From assembly GCA_009840175.1 (NCBI GenBank), contig VXOI01000267.1, forward strand, positions 1-54,342: a stretch of 54,342 bases of DNA. Direction: 5' to 3'. Numbering within the stretch: position 1 is the first letter of the stretch; each line of letters opens with the position of its first letter. Shown in pieces: positions 23,147 through 31,584 of this stretch. The notes beneath the pieces are model-generated. The model had not been told where the DNA came from. It worked only from the letters and a program-made list of their open reading frames with translations, and did not search any database. A program made the translations under genes and the position numbers. The stretch is from Chloroflexota bacterium (GTDB taxonomy: Bacteria; Chloroflexota; Dehalococcoidia; Lucifugimonadales; UBA3495).

Positions 23147-25072
23147 ATGTTAGCCAGATTGCTATTGAATGGGAAATTCTTGACGTTGGCGCTGGTCGCG
23201 GCATTGGCCTTCGTCATCGCCTGCGGCGGAGCGGCAGAGGAGCCGACTGACGCGCCTGCGCCTACCGCTGCGCCCACCCAGGCGGCCGCGCCCGCAGCAA
23301 CCCCGTCTGGCGCGCCACCCCAGGAAGACCGCCCCACCGCCACCAGCGCGGCTCCGGCCGGCGCGCCACCCCAGGAAGACCGCCCGACGCCTACAAGCGC
23401 AGCTCCGGCCGCGGCTGCGACTCCTACGGCCATGCCGCAGCCCACTGCGGTGGTGCCCGTTTCCGAGACTACCCGCTTGGTCTACGCCATCGGTGCAGTG
23501 GCCAACGAGACCAACCGCCCCTGGGCCGGCAGCCGTCAGGCCTACGTGCAGTACGAGCCAATGCTGGAGAACCTTCTGGCTAAGGACGTGAATGACGGCC
23601 AGATCGTGCCCCGCTTGGCCGAATCCTGGGAAGCCAGCGAAGACTTGAGCACTTGGGACATCAAGCTACGCGAGGGCGTCCAGTTCCATGACGGCTGGGG
23701 TGAGTTCACGTCCGCCGATCTGATGCACACCCTCAAGATTCTCTGCCGCGAGGACAGCCGTCTGTCCACCTGCGGGGGCATCACTACGCGCTCAGAACGC
23801 GGCGACGCCATGAACTACGAGGAAGTGCTGGAAGTCCACGACGACTACAACGTCACCTTCCACGGCACTCGCACCAATTCCAATATGCTGTTCTACCTCG
23901 GCGCCCAGTCCGGTGAAATGTCGCCTTGGAGCGTCGCTTTCTGGGAAGCCGAAGGCGAGGCAGGACTGGACGAGAAGGGCCTCGTTGGCACCAACACCTA
24001 CCAGTACCTGGACCGCAACCAGGGAACCTCTATCATCATGGAGAAAATCGACTACGATCACTGGAGTGGCGAGAACCCTGAATTCCAGGAACTGGAGATA
24101 ACCTGGATTCCCGAGGACGCTTCGCGCTACGCCGGTCTGCTGGCTGGCGAAATCCACGTCGCCGACCTTCCCATTGACCTGCAACAGGACGCCGTCAGCG
24201 AGGGAATGGCTCTCATCAAGTCTCGCTTCACTTCCAACGACGTGTCCATCTTCTTCGGCGGTTCCTATTACGCCACTGAGGCCGAGTCCGGGGAATTCGG
24301 AAAGCTGTCTGAGGAGGCCCACGACCCCGACCAGCCGTGGAACGACCTGAACATCCGCAGGGCCATGAACAAGGCTATCAACCGCGTGGAGTTGGGTGAC
24401 TTCCTGTACGCCGGATACTGGCAACCAATGTACATTGACGGCTTCCACCCCACGCTGGAAGGCTGGAACGACGAATGGGTCGAGCGGTACGACGAAGAGT
24501 ACGGCTATGACCCCGACGCAGCCCGCGACCTGATTGAGGCCGCTGGGTACTCCACCGACCGCAAAGAAGGCCCGAAGGGGCACATCAAGGTCACCGCAAA
24601 CTCCTATGTCTCGCCAGGCGAGTCGGAGCTGCCGCAGATCATCGAGTCCATTACTCAATACTGGAACCAGATTGGCATTGAGGCCAAGCTGGTGGACCTG
24701 GACGGCTCGGAGGTCGCCAACCGCTATCGCGGGCGCACCATGCAGAACCAGGTCTGGCCCAACATCATCATCTACTTCCCCATCGAGTACTACGTCAACA
24801 TCGCGTACACCAGTCATGGCGTGACCAAGCACTACGAGGACGACTGGCTCAACGCGAGGATCAAGGACCTCCAGGTAACCTATGACACGGCGGACCGGGA
24901 CGATATCGCACGCGACATCGGTAACTACATGTACGACAACCATGTTTCGATGCCGCTGTTCTGGTTCCCGCACACCATCACGGTGAACCCCGAAGTGGTG
25001 GCCGACTGGGTCTACCCCGGCAACACGGTACCGCGCCTCTGCTGCGCCGCCTACGCCAAGGCCGCCCGCTAA
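23147..25072 (+). CDS. Peptide/oligopeptide ABC-transporter solute-binding lipoprotein (SBP_bac_5)
   Basis: A lipoprotein of about 641 residues with the lipobox FVIAC (Cys26) and a 75-residue Ala/Pro/Thr linker. Family 5 extracellular binding-domain landmarks follow: YVQYEPMLENLL, VPRLAESWEASEDLSTWDIKLREGVQFHDG, FTSADLMHTLK, DLNIRRAMNKAINR, and the C-terminal SMPLFWFPHTITVNPEV. It would sit on the outer face of the membrane and deliver peptides or similar solutes to a permease. The linker has a 51-base tandem duplication (23309-23410). ATG 23147 is chosen over the TTG 3 bases upstream because GAGG lies before it. The cognate oppBCDF genes face it at 25570-29499. Confidence 0.93.
   Translation: MLARLLLNGKFLTLALVAALAFVIACGGAAEEPTDAPAPTAAPTQAAAPAATPSGAPPQEDRPTATSAAPAGAPPQEDRPTPTSAAPAAAATPTAMPQPTAVVPVSETTRLVYAIGAVANETNRPWAGSRQAYVQYEPMLENLLAKDVNDGQIVPRLAESWEASEDLSTWDIKLREGVQFHDGWGEFTSADLMHTLKILCREDSRLSTCGGITTRSERGDAMNYEEVLEVHDDYNVTFHGTRTNSNMLFYLGAQSGEMSPWSVAFWEAEGEAGLDEKGLVGTNTYQYLDRNQGTSIIMEKIDYDHWSGENPEFQELEITWIPEDASRYAGLLAGEIHVADLPIDLQQDAVSEGMALIKSRFTSNDVSIFFGGSYYATEAESGEFGKLSEEAHDPDQPWNDLNIRRAMNKAINRVELGDFLYAGYWQPMYIDGFHPTLEGWNDEWVERYDEEYGYDPDAARDLIEAAGYSTDRKEGPKGHIKVTANSYVSPGESELPQIIESITQYWNQIGIEAKLVDLDGSEVANRYRGRTMQNQVWPNIIIYFPIEYYVNIAYTSHGVTKHYEDDWLNARIKDLQVTYDTADRDDIARDIGNYMYDNHVSMPLFWFPHTITVNPEVVADWVYPGNTVPRLCCAAYAKAAR
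23309..23410. repeat. Two tandem 51-base units in the receptor linker
   Basis: The 17-residue unit GAPPQEDRPT-x-TSAAPA occurs twice in direct succession (23309-23359, 23360-23410), with only a few silent or conservative differences. It lengthens the flexible linker between lipid anchor and binding domain. Confidence 0.85.
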
Positions 25073-25097
25073 GAAAGGCATCGCCATCGGCAACCGT

Positions 25098-25128
25098 AAG
25101 GGGCATCCCGATAGCCGGGATGCCCCTT
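25098..25128 (+). terminator. Rho-independent terminator
   Basis: A 13-base-pair perfect stem (AAGGGGCATCCCG and its complement) with a 5-base loop ATAGC, followed by a short T-containing tail. It lies 25 bases after the stop of the receptor gene. Confidence 0.8.
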
Positions 25129-25161
25129 ATCTTTGGGAGTTGCATCAATCCAACGGAATGA

Positions 25162-25190
25162 TTGACAGCCGCCGGGTGCCTGCCTAGCAT
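25162..25190 (+). promoter_or_regulatory. Promoter giving a probable leaderless transcript
   Basis: A perfect TTGACA (25162-25167), 17-base spacer and TAGCAT (25185-25190). The expected start of transcription is 7-8 bases downstream, that is at or just before the ATG at 25199. Confidence 0.6.
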
Positions 25191-25198
25191 ATAGGTGA

Positions 25199-25543
25199 AT
25201 GAAACGTTTCCTTGACGTCTATTGGGTCATCTACTTCATTGGTTATCTGGTAGCCGTTGCCGTTATGCTTTGGCTCCACTGGGATGACCTGCTATACAAA
25301 GACAACCTCCTCTTGCTATTAGCCACAATATACGGCGTAGCCGCGGGCTCGGCGTCGGCATTCGCAATCATCGTAGAGGGCGGAGGGTACATCGTGCTAC
25401 TGATTCCAAAAAGGGTCAAAGAACTGATAAACGAAGGACGCAAGCAAGAACGTGCCGAATGGATCGCGTGGCTGAAGCGGCGCCGAGAGGCGGAGGCCAA
25501 CAACCAGTCCTTCGATGAACCGCCGCCTTCTGAACGAGAATAG
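25199..25543 (+). CDS. Small membrane protein with basic C-terminal tail
   Basis: The 114-residue protein has a first hydrophobic helix (VIYFIGYLVAVAVMLWL, about 9-26), a second region (LLLLLATIYGVAAGSASAFAIIVEG, about 37-62) and a third short stretch (YIVLLIPKR). A cytosolic helical tail rich in Lys, Arg and Glu (KELINEGRKQERAEWIAWLKRRREAEANN) ends in FDEPPPSERE. I have seen similar tails on small Chloroflexota proteins but cannot name the family. The predicted promoter puts the transcript start at the ATG, so it may be leaderless. It sits between the ABC receptor and the convergent permease operon. Confidence 0.65.
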   Translation: MKRFLDVYWVIYFIGYLVAVAVMLWLHWDDLLYKDNLLLLLATIYGVAAGSASAFAIIVEGGGYIVLLIPKRVKELINEGRKQERAEWIAWLKRRREAEANNQSFDEPPPSERE

Positions 25544-25559
25544 CAAAAATTTGTTTTGC
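25543..25559. terminator. Weak bidirectional hairpin
   Basis: GCAAAA and TTTTGC flank a 5-base loop, followed on either strand by a short T run. It is the only structure between the convergent genes ending at 25543 and 25570. Confidence 0.35.
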
Positions 25560-25569
25560 CTGCGGTCGT

Positions 25570-26571
25570 CTAATACAGGTGGCAGCTTGTCATGTGGCCC
25601 GGCTCCACTTCCTTGTACTCCGGTACTTCCACGGAACAGCGGTCCATGGCGAAGGGGCAACGGGGATGGAAGCGGCAGCCCGTGGGCGGATTGATTGGAG
25701 ACGGCACTTCGCCGGTCAGTACAATGTCTTCCCGTATCAGGTCCGGGTGAGAGGGCAGAGCAGCGGAAAACAGCGCGCGGGTGTAAGGGTGGAGCGGGTT
25801 GTGGTAGATCTCCTCGGTGTCTCCATATTCCACGATCTGCCCCAGATACATCACGGCCGTATCGTGGGCCATGTACCGCACCGTCGCCAGGTTATGGGCG
25901 ATAAGCAGGAAGGCGACGTTGAATTCGTTTTGCAGAATCTTCAGCAGGTTCATCACTTGGGCGCGGATGGAGACGTCCAGCGCCGAAACCGGCTCGTCGA
26001 GCACAATCAGCTTGGGGTATGACACCAGCGCGCTGGCCACGGCGATGCGCTGGCGCTGTCCGCCGCTGAACTCGTGGGGATACTGGTGCGCCTGCTCCCG
26101 GTGCAGTCCCACCTGCTCCAGGACCTCCGCTACCCTCACCTCCATCTGCTCACGCGACATTTCGCCCTGGTTAACCACCAGCGACTCGGCCACGATGTCG
26201 CGGACGCGCATTCTGGGGCTGAGTGACGACCACGGGTCCTGGAACACAGCCCCAACGGTAGTGCGGTATTCCTTCAACTTGTCGCCTCGAAAGTCCTGAA
26301 TATCCTCCCCATTGAGCATTATTTTCCCGCCCGTGGGACGTTCGATGCGCAACAGCAGCTTGCTGGTGGTGGTCTTGCCGCAACCCGACTCGCCAACCAG
26401 CCCCAATGTCCTGCCTTCCCGGATGGTGAAGCTGATGCCGTCCACCGCCTGAACGTAACCGATGGTCTTCATCAGGATCAGACCCTGGGTGACCGGGAAG
26501 TGCTTTTGCAGGTTCTCGACCCTGATCAGCGGTTCATCATGGGTTGTTGCGCCCTGTTCGGCTACTGCCAT
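25570..26571 (-). CDS. Opp/Dpp ABC-transporter ATP-binding protein, F type
   Basis: An ATPase of 333 residues for an oligopeptide/dipeptide importer. Walker A is GESGCGKTT (60-68). The signature is SGGQRQRIAVA, Walker B is LIVLDEP, and the switch His is in LLIAHNL. The C-terminal oligo_HPY extension with cysteines (TGCRFHPRCPF, TSCHLY) is typical of the OppF/DppF subunit. ATG 26571 is used, overlapping the D-subunit gene by 10 bases; GGAGG lies about 11 bases upstream. It is the last gene of the oppBCDF operon and pairs with OppD. Confidence 0.92.
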   Translation of the reverse strand: MAVAEQGATTHDEPLIRVENLQKHFPVTQGLILMKTIGYVQAVDGISFTIREGRTLGLVGESGCGKTTTSKLLLRIERPTGGKIMLNGEDIQDFRGDKLKEYRTTVGAVFQDPWSSLSPRMRVRDIVAESLVVNQGEMSREQMEVRVAEVLEQVGLHREQAHQYPHEFSGGQRQRIAVASALVSYPKLIVLDEPVSALDVSIRAQVMNLLKILQNEFNVAFLLIAHNLATVRYMAHDTAVMYLGQIVEYGDTEEIYHNPLHPYTRALFSAALPSHPDLIREDIVLTGEVPSPINPPTGCRFHPRCPFAMDRCSVEVPEYKEVEPGHMTSCHLY

Positions 26572-27590
26572 GAGGTGTCCAGCCTCCAGCAATCCGCAGT
26601 GTGGTCTTCGTCCAGCCTGTATGACGACGGATACTCAGCCAGGCACTGTTCCCGGGCGTGCTGGCAGCGCGGCGCGAAGCGGCATCCGGGAGGAAGGTCG
26701 CGGAGCAACGGCGGCTGCCCTTCAATGGAGTACAGCCATTCCACCCTCTCCTCCAGCTTGGGCACCGAGGCCATCAACGCCTCGGTGTAGGGATGGGAAG
26801 GGTTGTTGAACAGGTTCCGAACCGGCCCCTGCTCCACTATGCGTCCGGCGTACATGACCGCCACCCGGTCGCACATCCGGGCGACCACCCCAAAGTCGTG
26901 GGTAATGAAGATAATAGCCAGGCCGGTATGTTCCTGGATTTCCTTGAGCAACCTCAGGTACTGCAACTGAATAGTTACGTCGAGCGCCGTGGTCGGCTCG
27001 TCTGCGATGATTACCGACGGCTCGCAGGAGATTGCTATAGCCCCCACCACGCGCTGCTTCATGCCGCCGCTCATCTGGTGGGGATAATCGTGGAGGCGTC
27101 GCTCCGGGGCGGCCACATTGACGCTGCGGAGGGCATCTATGGCCCGGCGCACCATGCTCTTGCTATTTTCCTTATGCGTCTGCCCCAGGGCTTCCCGCAA
27201 CTGGTTGCCGATGGTGTAGAGCGGGTTCAGGGAAGTCTGAGGGTCTTGCAGAATCATGGAAATGCGCTTCCCGCGGACCTGCCGCATCTCCTCTTCGCTT
27301 TTCTGGACCAGGTCTTCGCCCTCCAGCAATATCTGACCGCTGACAATGCGGCCAGCCGGTTTGGGCACCAGCCGCAACAGGGAGCGGGCAGTCATGCTCT
27401 TGCCACAGCCAGATTCGCCGACGATGCCCAGGGTCTCCCCCTGTCGCAGATCAAAGTCTATCCCGTCAACTGCCTTTACGATGCCGGCGCGGGTATAGAA
27501 ATAGGTGCGAAGATCCCGCACTTGAAGGATGACGTCGCCGGGTCCTCTTCCGGCTGGACGGGGACTCGCGGATTCAGTTCTGGTCGTCAT
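26562..27590 (-). CDS. Opp/Dpp ABC-transporter ATP-binding protein, D type
   Basis: The second ATPase of the importer, 342 residues. Walker A is GESGCGKS (58-65), the Q-loop [10 protein letters not shown], the signature SGGMKQRV, Walker [13 protein letters not shown], the switch FITHDFG, and the C-terminal Cys-containing oligo_HPY region ([13 protein letters not shown]). It overlaps the permease C gene by 4 bases (ATGA), so the two are translationally coupled. It has a close paralogue at 36735-37751. Confidence 0.92.
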   Translation of the reverse strand: MTTRTESASPRPAGRGPGDVILQVRDLRTYFYTRAGIVKAVDGIDFDLRQGETLGIVGESGCGKSMTARSLLRLVPKPAGRIVSGQILLEGEDLVQKSEEEMRQVRGKRISMILQDPQTSLNPLYTIGNQLREALGQTHKENSKSMVRRAIDALRSVNVAAPERRLHDYPHQMSGGMKQRVVGAIAISCEPSVIIADEPTTALDVTIQLQYLRLLKEIQEHTGLAIIFITHDFGVVARMCDRVAVMYAGRIVEQGPVRNLFNNPSHPYTEALMASVPKLEERVEWLYSIEGQPPLLRDLPPGCRFAPRCQHAREQCLAEYPSSYRLDEDHTADCWRLDTSWQ

Positions 27591-28495
27591 ACGTTCCTCT
27601 GTTTCGGATCAAGGCGGTCGCGGAGCCAGTCGCCCAGCAGGTTGAAGGACAGCACCACGAGTACGATAGCCACGCCGGGGAACAGGGAAAGCTGCCAGCC
27701 CTTGCCGGAGATCACCAGTTCTCGCCCCTCGGACACCAGCAGCCCCCAAGCGGGTGTAGGCCTCGGAATGCCCGCACCCAGGAAACTGAGGATAGCTTCG
27801 AGCAAAATCACGAACCCCACTTGCAGCGTCGCCAGCACTATGATGGTGTTGAACACGTTGGGCAGGATGTGGCGCACGATGACGCGGAAGTGGGACGCCC
27901 CAATCACGCGGGCGCGGGCCACGAAGTCCTGGTTCTTGATTGTCAGCACTTCGCCCCTCACCTGCCTCGCATACCGCGACCACAGGATGAAGCAGATGAC
28001 AAAAATCACCACGCCGAAACTCGGCCCTCGCGACGTCACCAGCGCGAGGGCCAGCAGTATTGCGGGTATTGCGAGGAAGACGTCCACCCCCCGCATTATC
28101 AGGTTGTCGATCCAGCCGCCAAAATAACCCGCCATCAGTCCCAGCGACACTCCGATGACACCGCTGACGAAGATGACGCTGAGCGAGACCAACAGCACGT
28201 ACTTCGCGCCGTGGATGATACGGCTGAGAATGTCGCGCCCCTGCTTGTCTGTTCCAAGCACATGGTCCCAGGTGCCGCCCTCGGCCCATACCGGAGGTTT
28301 GAGACGGTTGGGGAGGCTCCCGTCGTCTATCGGATGGTAAGGGGCAATCCAGGGCGCGAAAATTGCAGGGATTATCAGGATGACAACCAGGATAAGTATG
28401 GGAACCAGCGGGTAGCGTCGGGCTTCCCGGACAAACCGGGAAAGCCGGCCTGCCCGGGGTTCAGCTTGCGCCGGTGTTGGCAGCGAAACTTCCAT
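27587..28495 (-). CDS. Opp/Dpp ABC-transporter permease, C type
   Basis: An inner-membrane permease of 302 residues with an N-terminal helix ([19 protein letters not shown]) and five further helices. The EAA coupling motif is [20 protein letters not shown], and a C-terminal basic segment ends at RLDPKQRNV. The short N-terminal cytosolic stretch rich in Pro/Arg before helix 1 is typical of OppC/DppC. It follows the B-type permease by 77 bases and is coupled to the D-type ATPase. Confidence 0.93.
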   Translation of the reverse strand: MEVSLPTPAQAEPRAGRLSRFVREARRYPLVPILILVVILIIPAIFAPWIAPYHPIDDGSLPNRLKPPVWAEGGTWDHVLGTDKQGRDILSRIIHGAKYVLLVSLSVIFVSGVIGVSLGLMAGYFGGWIDNLIMRGVDVFLAIPAILLALALVTSRGPSFGVVIFVICFILWSRYARQVRGEVLTIKNQDFVARARVIGASHFRVIVRHILPNVFNTIIVLATLQVGFVILLEAILSFLGAGIPRPTPAWGLLVSEGRELVISGKGWQLSLFPGVAIVLVVLSFNLLGDWLRDRLDPKQRNV

Positions 28496-28572
28496 TTGTT
28501 GTCACTCAATAGCTGAATGAGCCTTCAGGCCGACGACTGGCCGCTCCCTCTCTTTCCCGGAGGACGCAGGTC

Positions 28573-29499
28573 CTAGGCCCGGTCGTAACGGATGCGCGGG
28601 TCAAGATAGGCGTAGAGAATATCCACCGCGAGGTTCATCCCGATGTAGATGACGGCAAAGAGCACCACCACGGCCTGGATTACCGGATAGTCTCGTCCGC
28701 GGATGGCTTCGATTGCCAAGTTCCCGGTACCAGGCAGGCTGAACACCGTTTCCGTGACTATGGCCCCGGTCATCACCTGGGCGGCCAGAATGCCGAACAG
28801 GGTCAGCGGTGGTATAGAGGCGTTCCGCAGACAGTGCTTCCAGATGACCTTCCATTCCTGGATGCCCTTCACCCTGGCCAGGGTCACGTACTCCGTTTCC
28901 AGCACCTCCAGCATGGCGGAGCGCACCAGCCTCATCAGGGCTGCAACCTGGAACCAGCCCAGCGTAATGGCCGGCAGGACAATCCACAATATGCCTTCGT
29001 CTCCGCCCGTGGGAAACCAGTCTACCTCCACGGCGAAGATCCAGATAAGCATTATGCCCAGCCAGAAGGGAGGAGTAGCCTGTCCCAACAGGGCGAACAC
29101 CTTTCCATTCAAGTCAAAGATGGTGTCTTTCTTCACTGCCGACAGCACACCAATGGGGACGGCGATAAGCACACTGATGCCAATAGCCACCGCGCCCAGT
29201 TTCAGGGTCAGGGGAAACCGTTCGATAACCAGTCCCATGGCCGTGCGGTCGGCCCACTTGACCGAATCGCCGAAGTCTCCGCGGAAGGCATTGGCCAGAA
29301 AATCGAAATACTGCTCAGGGTAGGACTTGTCCAGCCCCCACAGTTCCATGAAAGCCTGTTGCTGCTCAGGCGTGGCGTCCAGAGGAAGCATCGTGTCTAT
29401 CGGGTTGCCGGAGGCGCGGGCCAGCACGAAAACGATAATCGAGACCGCAAAAAGGACTATTATCGCGTAGAAACAACGAACGATGATGAAACGCTGCAT
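28573..29499 (-). CDS. Opp/Dpp ABC-transporter permease, B type
   Basis: A permease of 308 residues with the OppB start MQRFIIVRCFYAIIVLFAVSIIVF, a periplasmic loop with GLDKSYPEQYFDFLANAFRGDFG, six helices, and the EAA motif EVLETEYVTLARVKGI. It ends LDPRIRYDRA. It is the first gene of the minus-strand operon; a good promoter lies 45 bases upstream. Confidence 0.93.
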   Translation of the reverse strand: MQRFIIVRCFYAIIVLFAVSIIVFVLARASGNPIDTMLPLDATPEQQQAFMELWGLDKSYPEQYFDFLANAFRGDFGDSVKWADRTAMGLVIERFPLTLKLGAVAIGISVLIAVPIGVLSAVKKDTIFDLNGKVFALLGQATPPFWLGIMLIWIFAVEVDWFPTGGDEGILWIVLPAITLGWFQVAALMRLVRSAMLEVLETEYVTLARVKGIQEWKVIWKHCLRNASIPPLTLFGILAAQVMTGAIVTETVFSLPGTGNLAIEAIRGRDYPVIQAVVVLFAVIYIGMNLAVDILYAYLDPRIRYDRA

Positions 29500-29543
29500 A
29501 ACATCCAGCGGGAGCTTTTCGCGCCCCCTCAGGAGAATGACTT

Positions 29544-29572
29544 AGAATAGAATACCGCCTATTCAGTGTCAA
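29544..29572 (-). promoter_or_regulatory. Promoter of the oppBCDF operon
   Basis: On the minus strand there is a perfect TTGACA, a 17-base spacer and TATTCT (four of six consensus bases), ending 45 bases before the permease B start codon. Confidence 0.7.
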
Positions 29573-29616
29573 CAAAATCTCGCTGCAATAGTGGTCTGAA
29601 GGGCCACCGGCGGACG

Positions 29617-30702
29617 CTATGAATGATCCGGGGCGGCCTTGGTAAGCTCTCGCAGGAAGGTAGTGGCGTAGGAACCGCTGGGAAGGGTGAACTCAACCAC
29701 GTAGCCTTCCGGGCAGGCTCTGAATGAAACATCTTCCGGGCGGACACGGCTGATCCGCCATGCCCCTCGCGTATAGCGCCGGAAGTCGCTGCGTCGCAGT
29801 CCGAACCGCAGCAGGGTTTCCTCTTCGTGCGCCGCCGCGTCCTCCAGACCGCCGGCGACCTTCCGCCCGTAAAGGGGAAGCACGGCGCTTATCTCCAGCC
29901 GCCGCGCCCGCTCCGACTCCATCTCGCCATCGCCTACCAGGAACATACCCCCAGTATCGTGACGGCGGGCGCGGTCTCCGGTAAACACCCGGTCGTACAT
30001 CCCTCGCTCGATACGCCCTTTCAAGTTCCAATTGAACAGGTGAGATTGCAGAGCTGATATGAAGAACTCGTTGAGCCTCCTGCCGCCCGGCACCTTCTCT
30101 CCCCGCAACAGACGCACCCCGTCTATGGCATTGCTGTTGAAGCGCCCGAACCTCTGGGGGCCGAAATAGTTGGGCAGCCCGACGCTCCGCAACCTTTCGA
30201 TTATGGCGTTGGCGCGACCTTCCCATTCGGAATCCGGCTCTCGAATTCGCGCCTCGAACCTGTTGCCGCGCAGATTCCCCCGCCTTAGCCCCTCGCCGTG
30301 GCGCGAGGTTTCCAGCACACGCACCCCTTCCATTTCGTCGAGAGCCTCAAGATGCTCAGAAAAACTGGCAGGGACGCTGAGCCACTGGCGTGTAACAGCG
30401 TACTTGTCTTTCAGGCCAGCGATACCCACCGCGTTATACGGCACGCCTCGCTGTCGCAATGCAGCTATGAGGTCCTGGGTGTTCAGATTGCGCTTTTCGA
30501 CGTAGGCATAGGCGTATTCGCCATTGCCGGAGAGAAGACAACGAGGCACTTCCGACACGACAAAGTCGCCCACACAGGCCAGGGTGCGTCCCCATGTACC
30601 TGCTAGCCCGCCGGTGGCGGCCGGCAGCGTTGACCAGTCAAACCGGAAATCTACCAGATCGGGAGAAGAGGCGAGAATGTCCGATGTGCTCTGAAAGGTC
30701 AT
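29617..30702 (-). CDS. truD: tRNA pseudouridine synthase D
   Basis: A TruD of 361 residues, expected to make pseudouridine at position 13 of tRNA-Glu. The catalytic aspartate is in AGLKDKYAVTRQ (D99). The motifs GNRFEARIR, NYFGPQRFGRFN and the insertion-domain start are visible, and the C-terminus ends in PSGSYATTFLRELTK. The FVVSEVPRCLLSGNGEYAYAYVEKRNLNT segment at 47-75 is the family N-terminal motif. It is a housekeeping singleton downstream of a catabolic cassette, with a type-G palindrome between. Confidence 0.93.
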   Translation of the reverse strand: MTFQSTSDILASSPDLVDFRFDWSTLPAATGGLAGTWGRTLACVGDFVVSEVPRCLLSGNGEYAYAYVEKRNLNTQDLIAALRQRGVPYNAVGIAGLKDKYAVTRQWLSVPASFSEHLEALDEMEGVRVLETSRHGEGLRRGNLRGNRFEARIREPDSEWEGRANAIIERLRSVGLPNYFGPQRFGRFNSNAIDGVRLLRGEKVPGGRRLNEFFISALQSHLFNWNLKGRIERGMYDRVFTGDRARRHDTGGMFLVGDGEMESERARRLEISAVLPLYGRKVAGGLEDAAAHEEETLLRFGLRRSDFRRYTRGAWRISRVRPEDVSFRACPEGYVVEFTLPSGSYATTFLRELTKAAPDHS

Positions 30703-30715
30703 GCTAACAACCTGA

Positions 30716-30736
30716 GGGCGGGCATGATGCCCGCCC
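30716..30736. repeat. Type-G palindrome (GGGCGGGCAT-G-ATGCCCGCCC)
   Basis: A perfect 10-base inverted repeat with a one-base centre, between the two minus-strand genes. A related palindrome is at 38882-38906. Confidence 0.7.
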
Positions 30737-30766
30737 CTGGATTACGCGCTGGAAGAGTCGCTATGG

Positions 30767-31564
30767 TTATCCCAGACCTTTGGCCCGGAATATCTCGTTG
30801 GCAACATCGATGGCGGCTCGGGTAAAGGGGATGCCGCCGTAGAATGTAGCGTGTATGAACACTTCCACGATTTCCTCGGTTGTCAACCCGACGTGGAGAG
30901 CGCCGTTGATGTGGCTCCGCAGCGGCCCTTCGCGGCCCAATACGGTCAGGCAGGCCAGAGTGCAAATCGAGCGCTCCGCCAACTCCAACCCCGGACGATT
31001 CCATACCGAGCCCCAATAGTATTCGGTACTGAGCCGGTTAAAGTCGCGCTCGGCCTGGGTCATCGGGCCTGGCCGTCCCTCAGCAGGCGGCCCCATCAGC
31101 TCTTCCCGGCGGGCTGCTCCACGCTGGTATAAGTCGTCGGGCGTCTCCGACGGATCGAACACCAGTTCCGGCTCGAAGTCTATCCCCAATCCGTCGAACA
31201 CCCCCTTGGCCACACCCATCGCGTTGAAGGCGGTGGGCACTCCGCTGTACCACGAAGCATGAATCATCACCTCAATGACCTGCTGCGGGGTCAGGCCGAG
31301 GTTCAGGGCGTTGGCTACGTGGCGGGTCAACTGGTTCTCCCGCTGGAGTACCGTCAGGACCGAAAGCGTGATCATTTCCCGTCGGCGCAGGGGCAGGGCC
31401 GGACGCTGCCAGATAGTGCCGAACAACGCTTCCATTGCGATGCGATGCAAGTCAGGAGCGACATCCTGGGAAGCGGGTACGGAGCCGCTTCCTATCGGTC
31501 CTCCGCCAACAAACTTCGATCTGGTTTCCAGCCCCTTCTCGAAACGTTCGTTCAGGGTTGTCAT
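30767..31564 (-). CDS. Double carboxymuconolactone-decarboxylase-domain protein
   Basis: A 265-residue protein with two CMD domains. The first is about 40-125 (WQRPALPLRRREMITLSVLTVL, HVANALNLGLTPQQVIEVMIHASWYSGVP). The second is about 170-262 (WNRPGLELAERSICTLACLTVLG, HINGALHVGLTTEEIVEVFIHATFYGGIP). Single-domain PcaC decarboxylates gamma-carboxymuconolactone in protocatechuate breakdown, and fused proteins occur where the lactone step is joined. It follows an LLM oxidoreductase by 20 bases and an SMP-30 lactonase upstream, so lactone chemistry fits the context. The CMD cysteines of AhpD-type peroxidases are absent. Confidence 0.88.
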   Translation of the reverse strand: MTTLNERFEKGLETRSKFVGGGPIGSGSVPASQDVAPDLHRIAMEALFGTIWQRPALPLRRREMITLSVLTVLQRENQLTRHVANALNLGLTPQQVIEVMIHASWYSGVPTAFNAMGVAKGVFDGLGIDFEPELVFDPSETPDDLYQRGAARREELMGPPAEGRPGPMTQAERDFNRLSTEYYWGSVWNRPGLELAERSICTLACLTVLGREGPLRSHINGALHVGLTTEEIVEVFIHATFYGGIPFTRAAIDVANEIFRAKGLG

Positions 31565-31584
31565 GTCATTCTCCGGGTCAGGGG

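Noticed and set aside
26658-28127. Plus-strand frame of 489 codons over the ABC ATPase and permease genes
   Set aside because: It is antisense to two confidently identified genes and has no family character.
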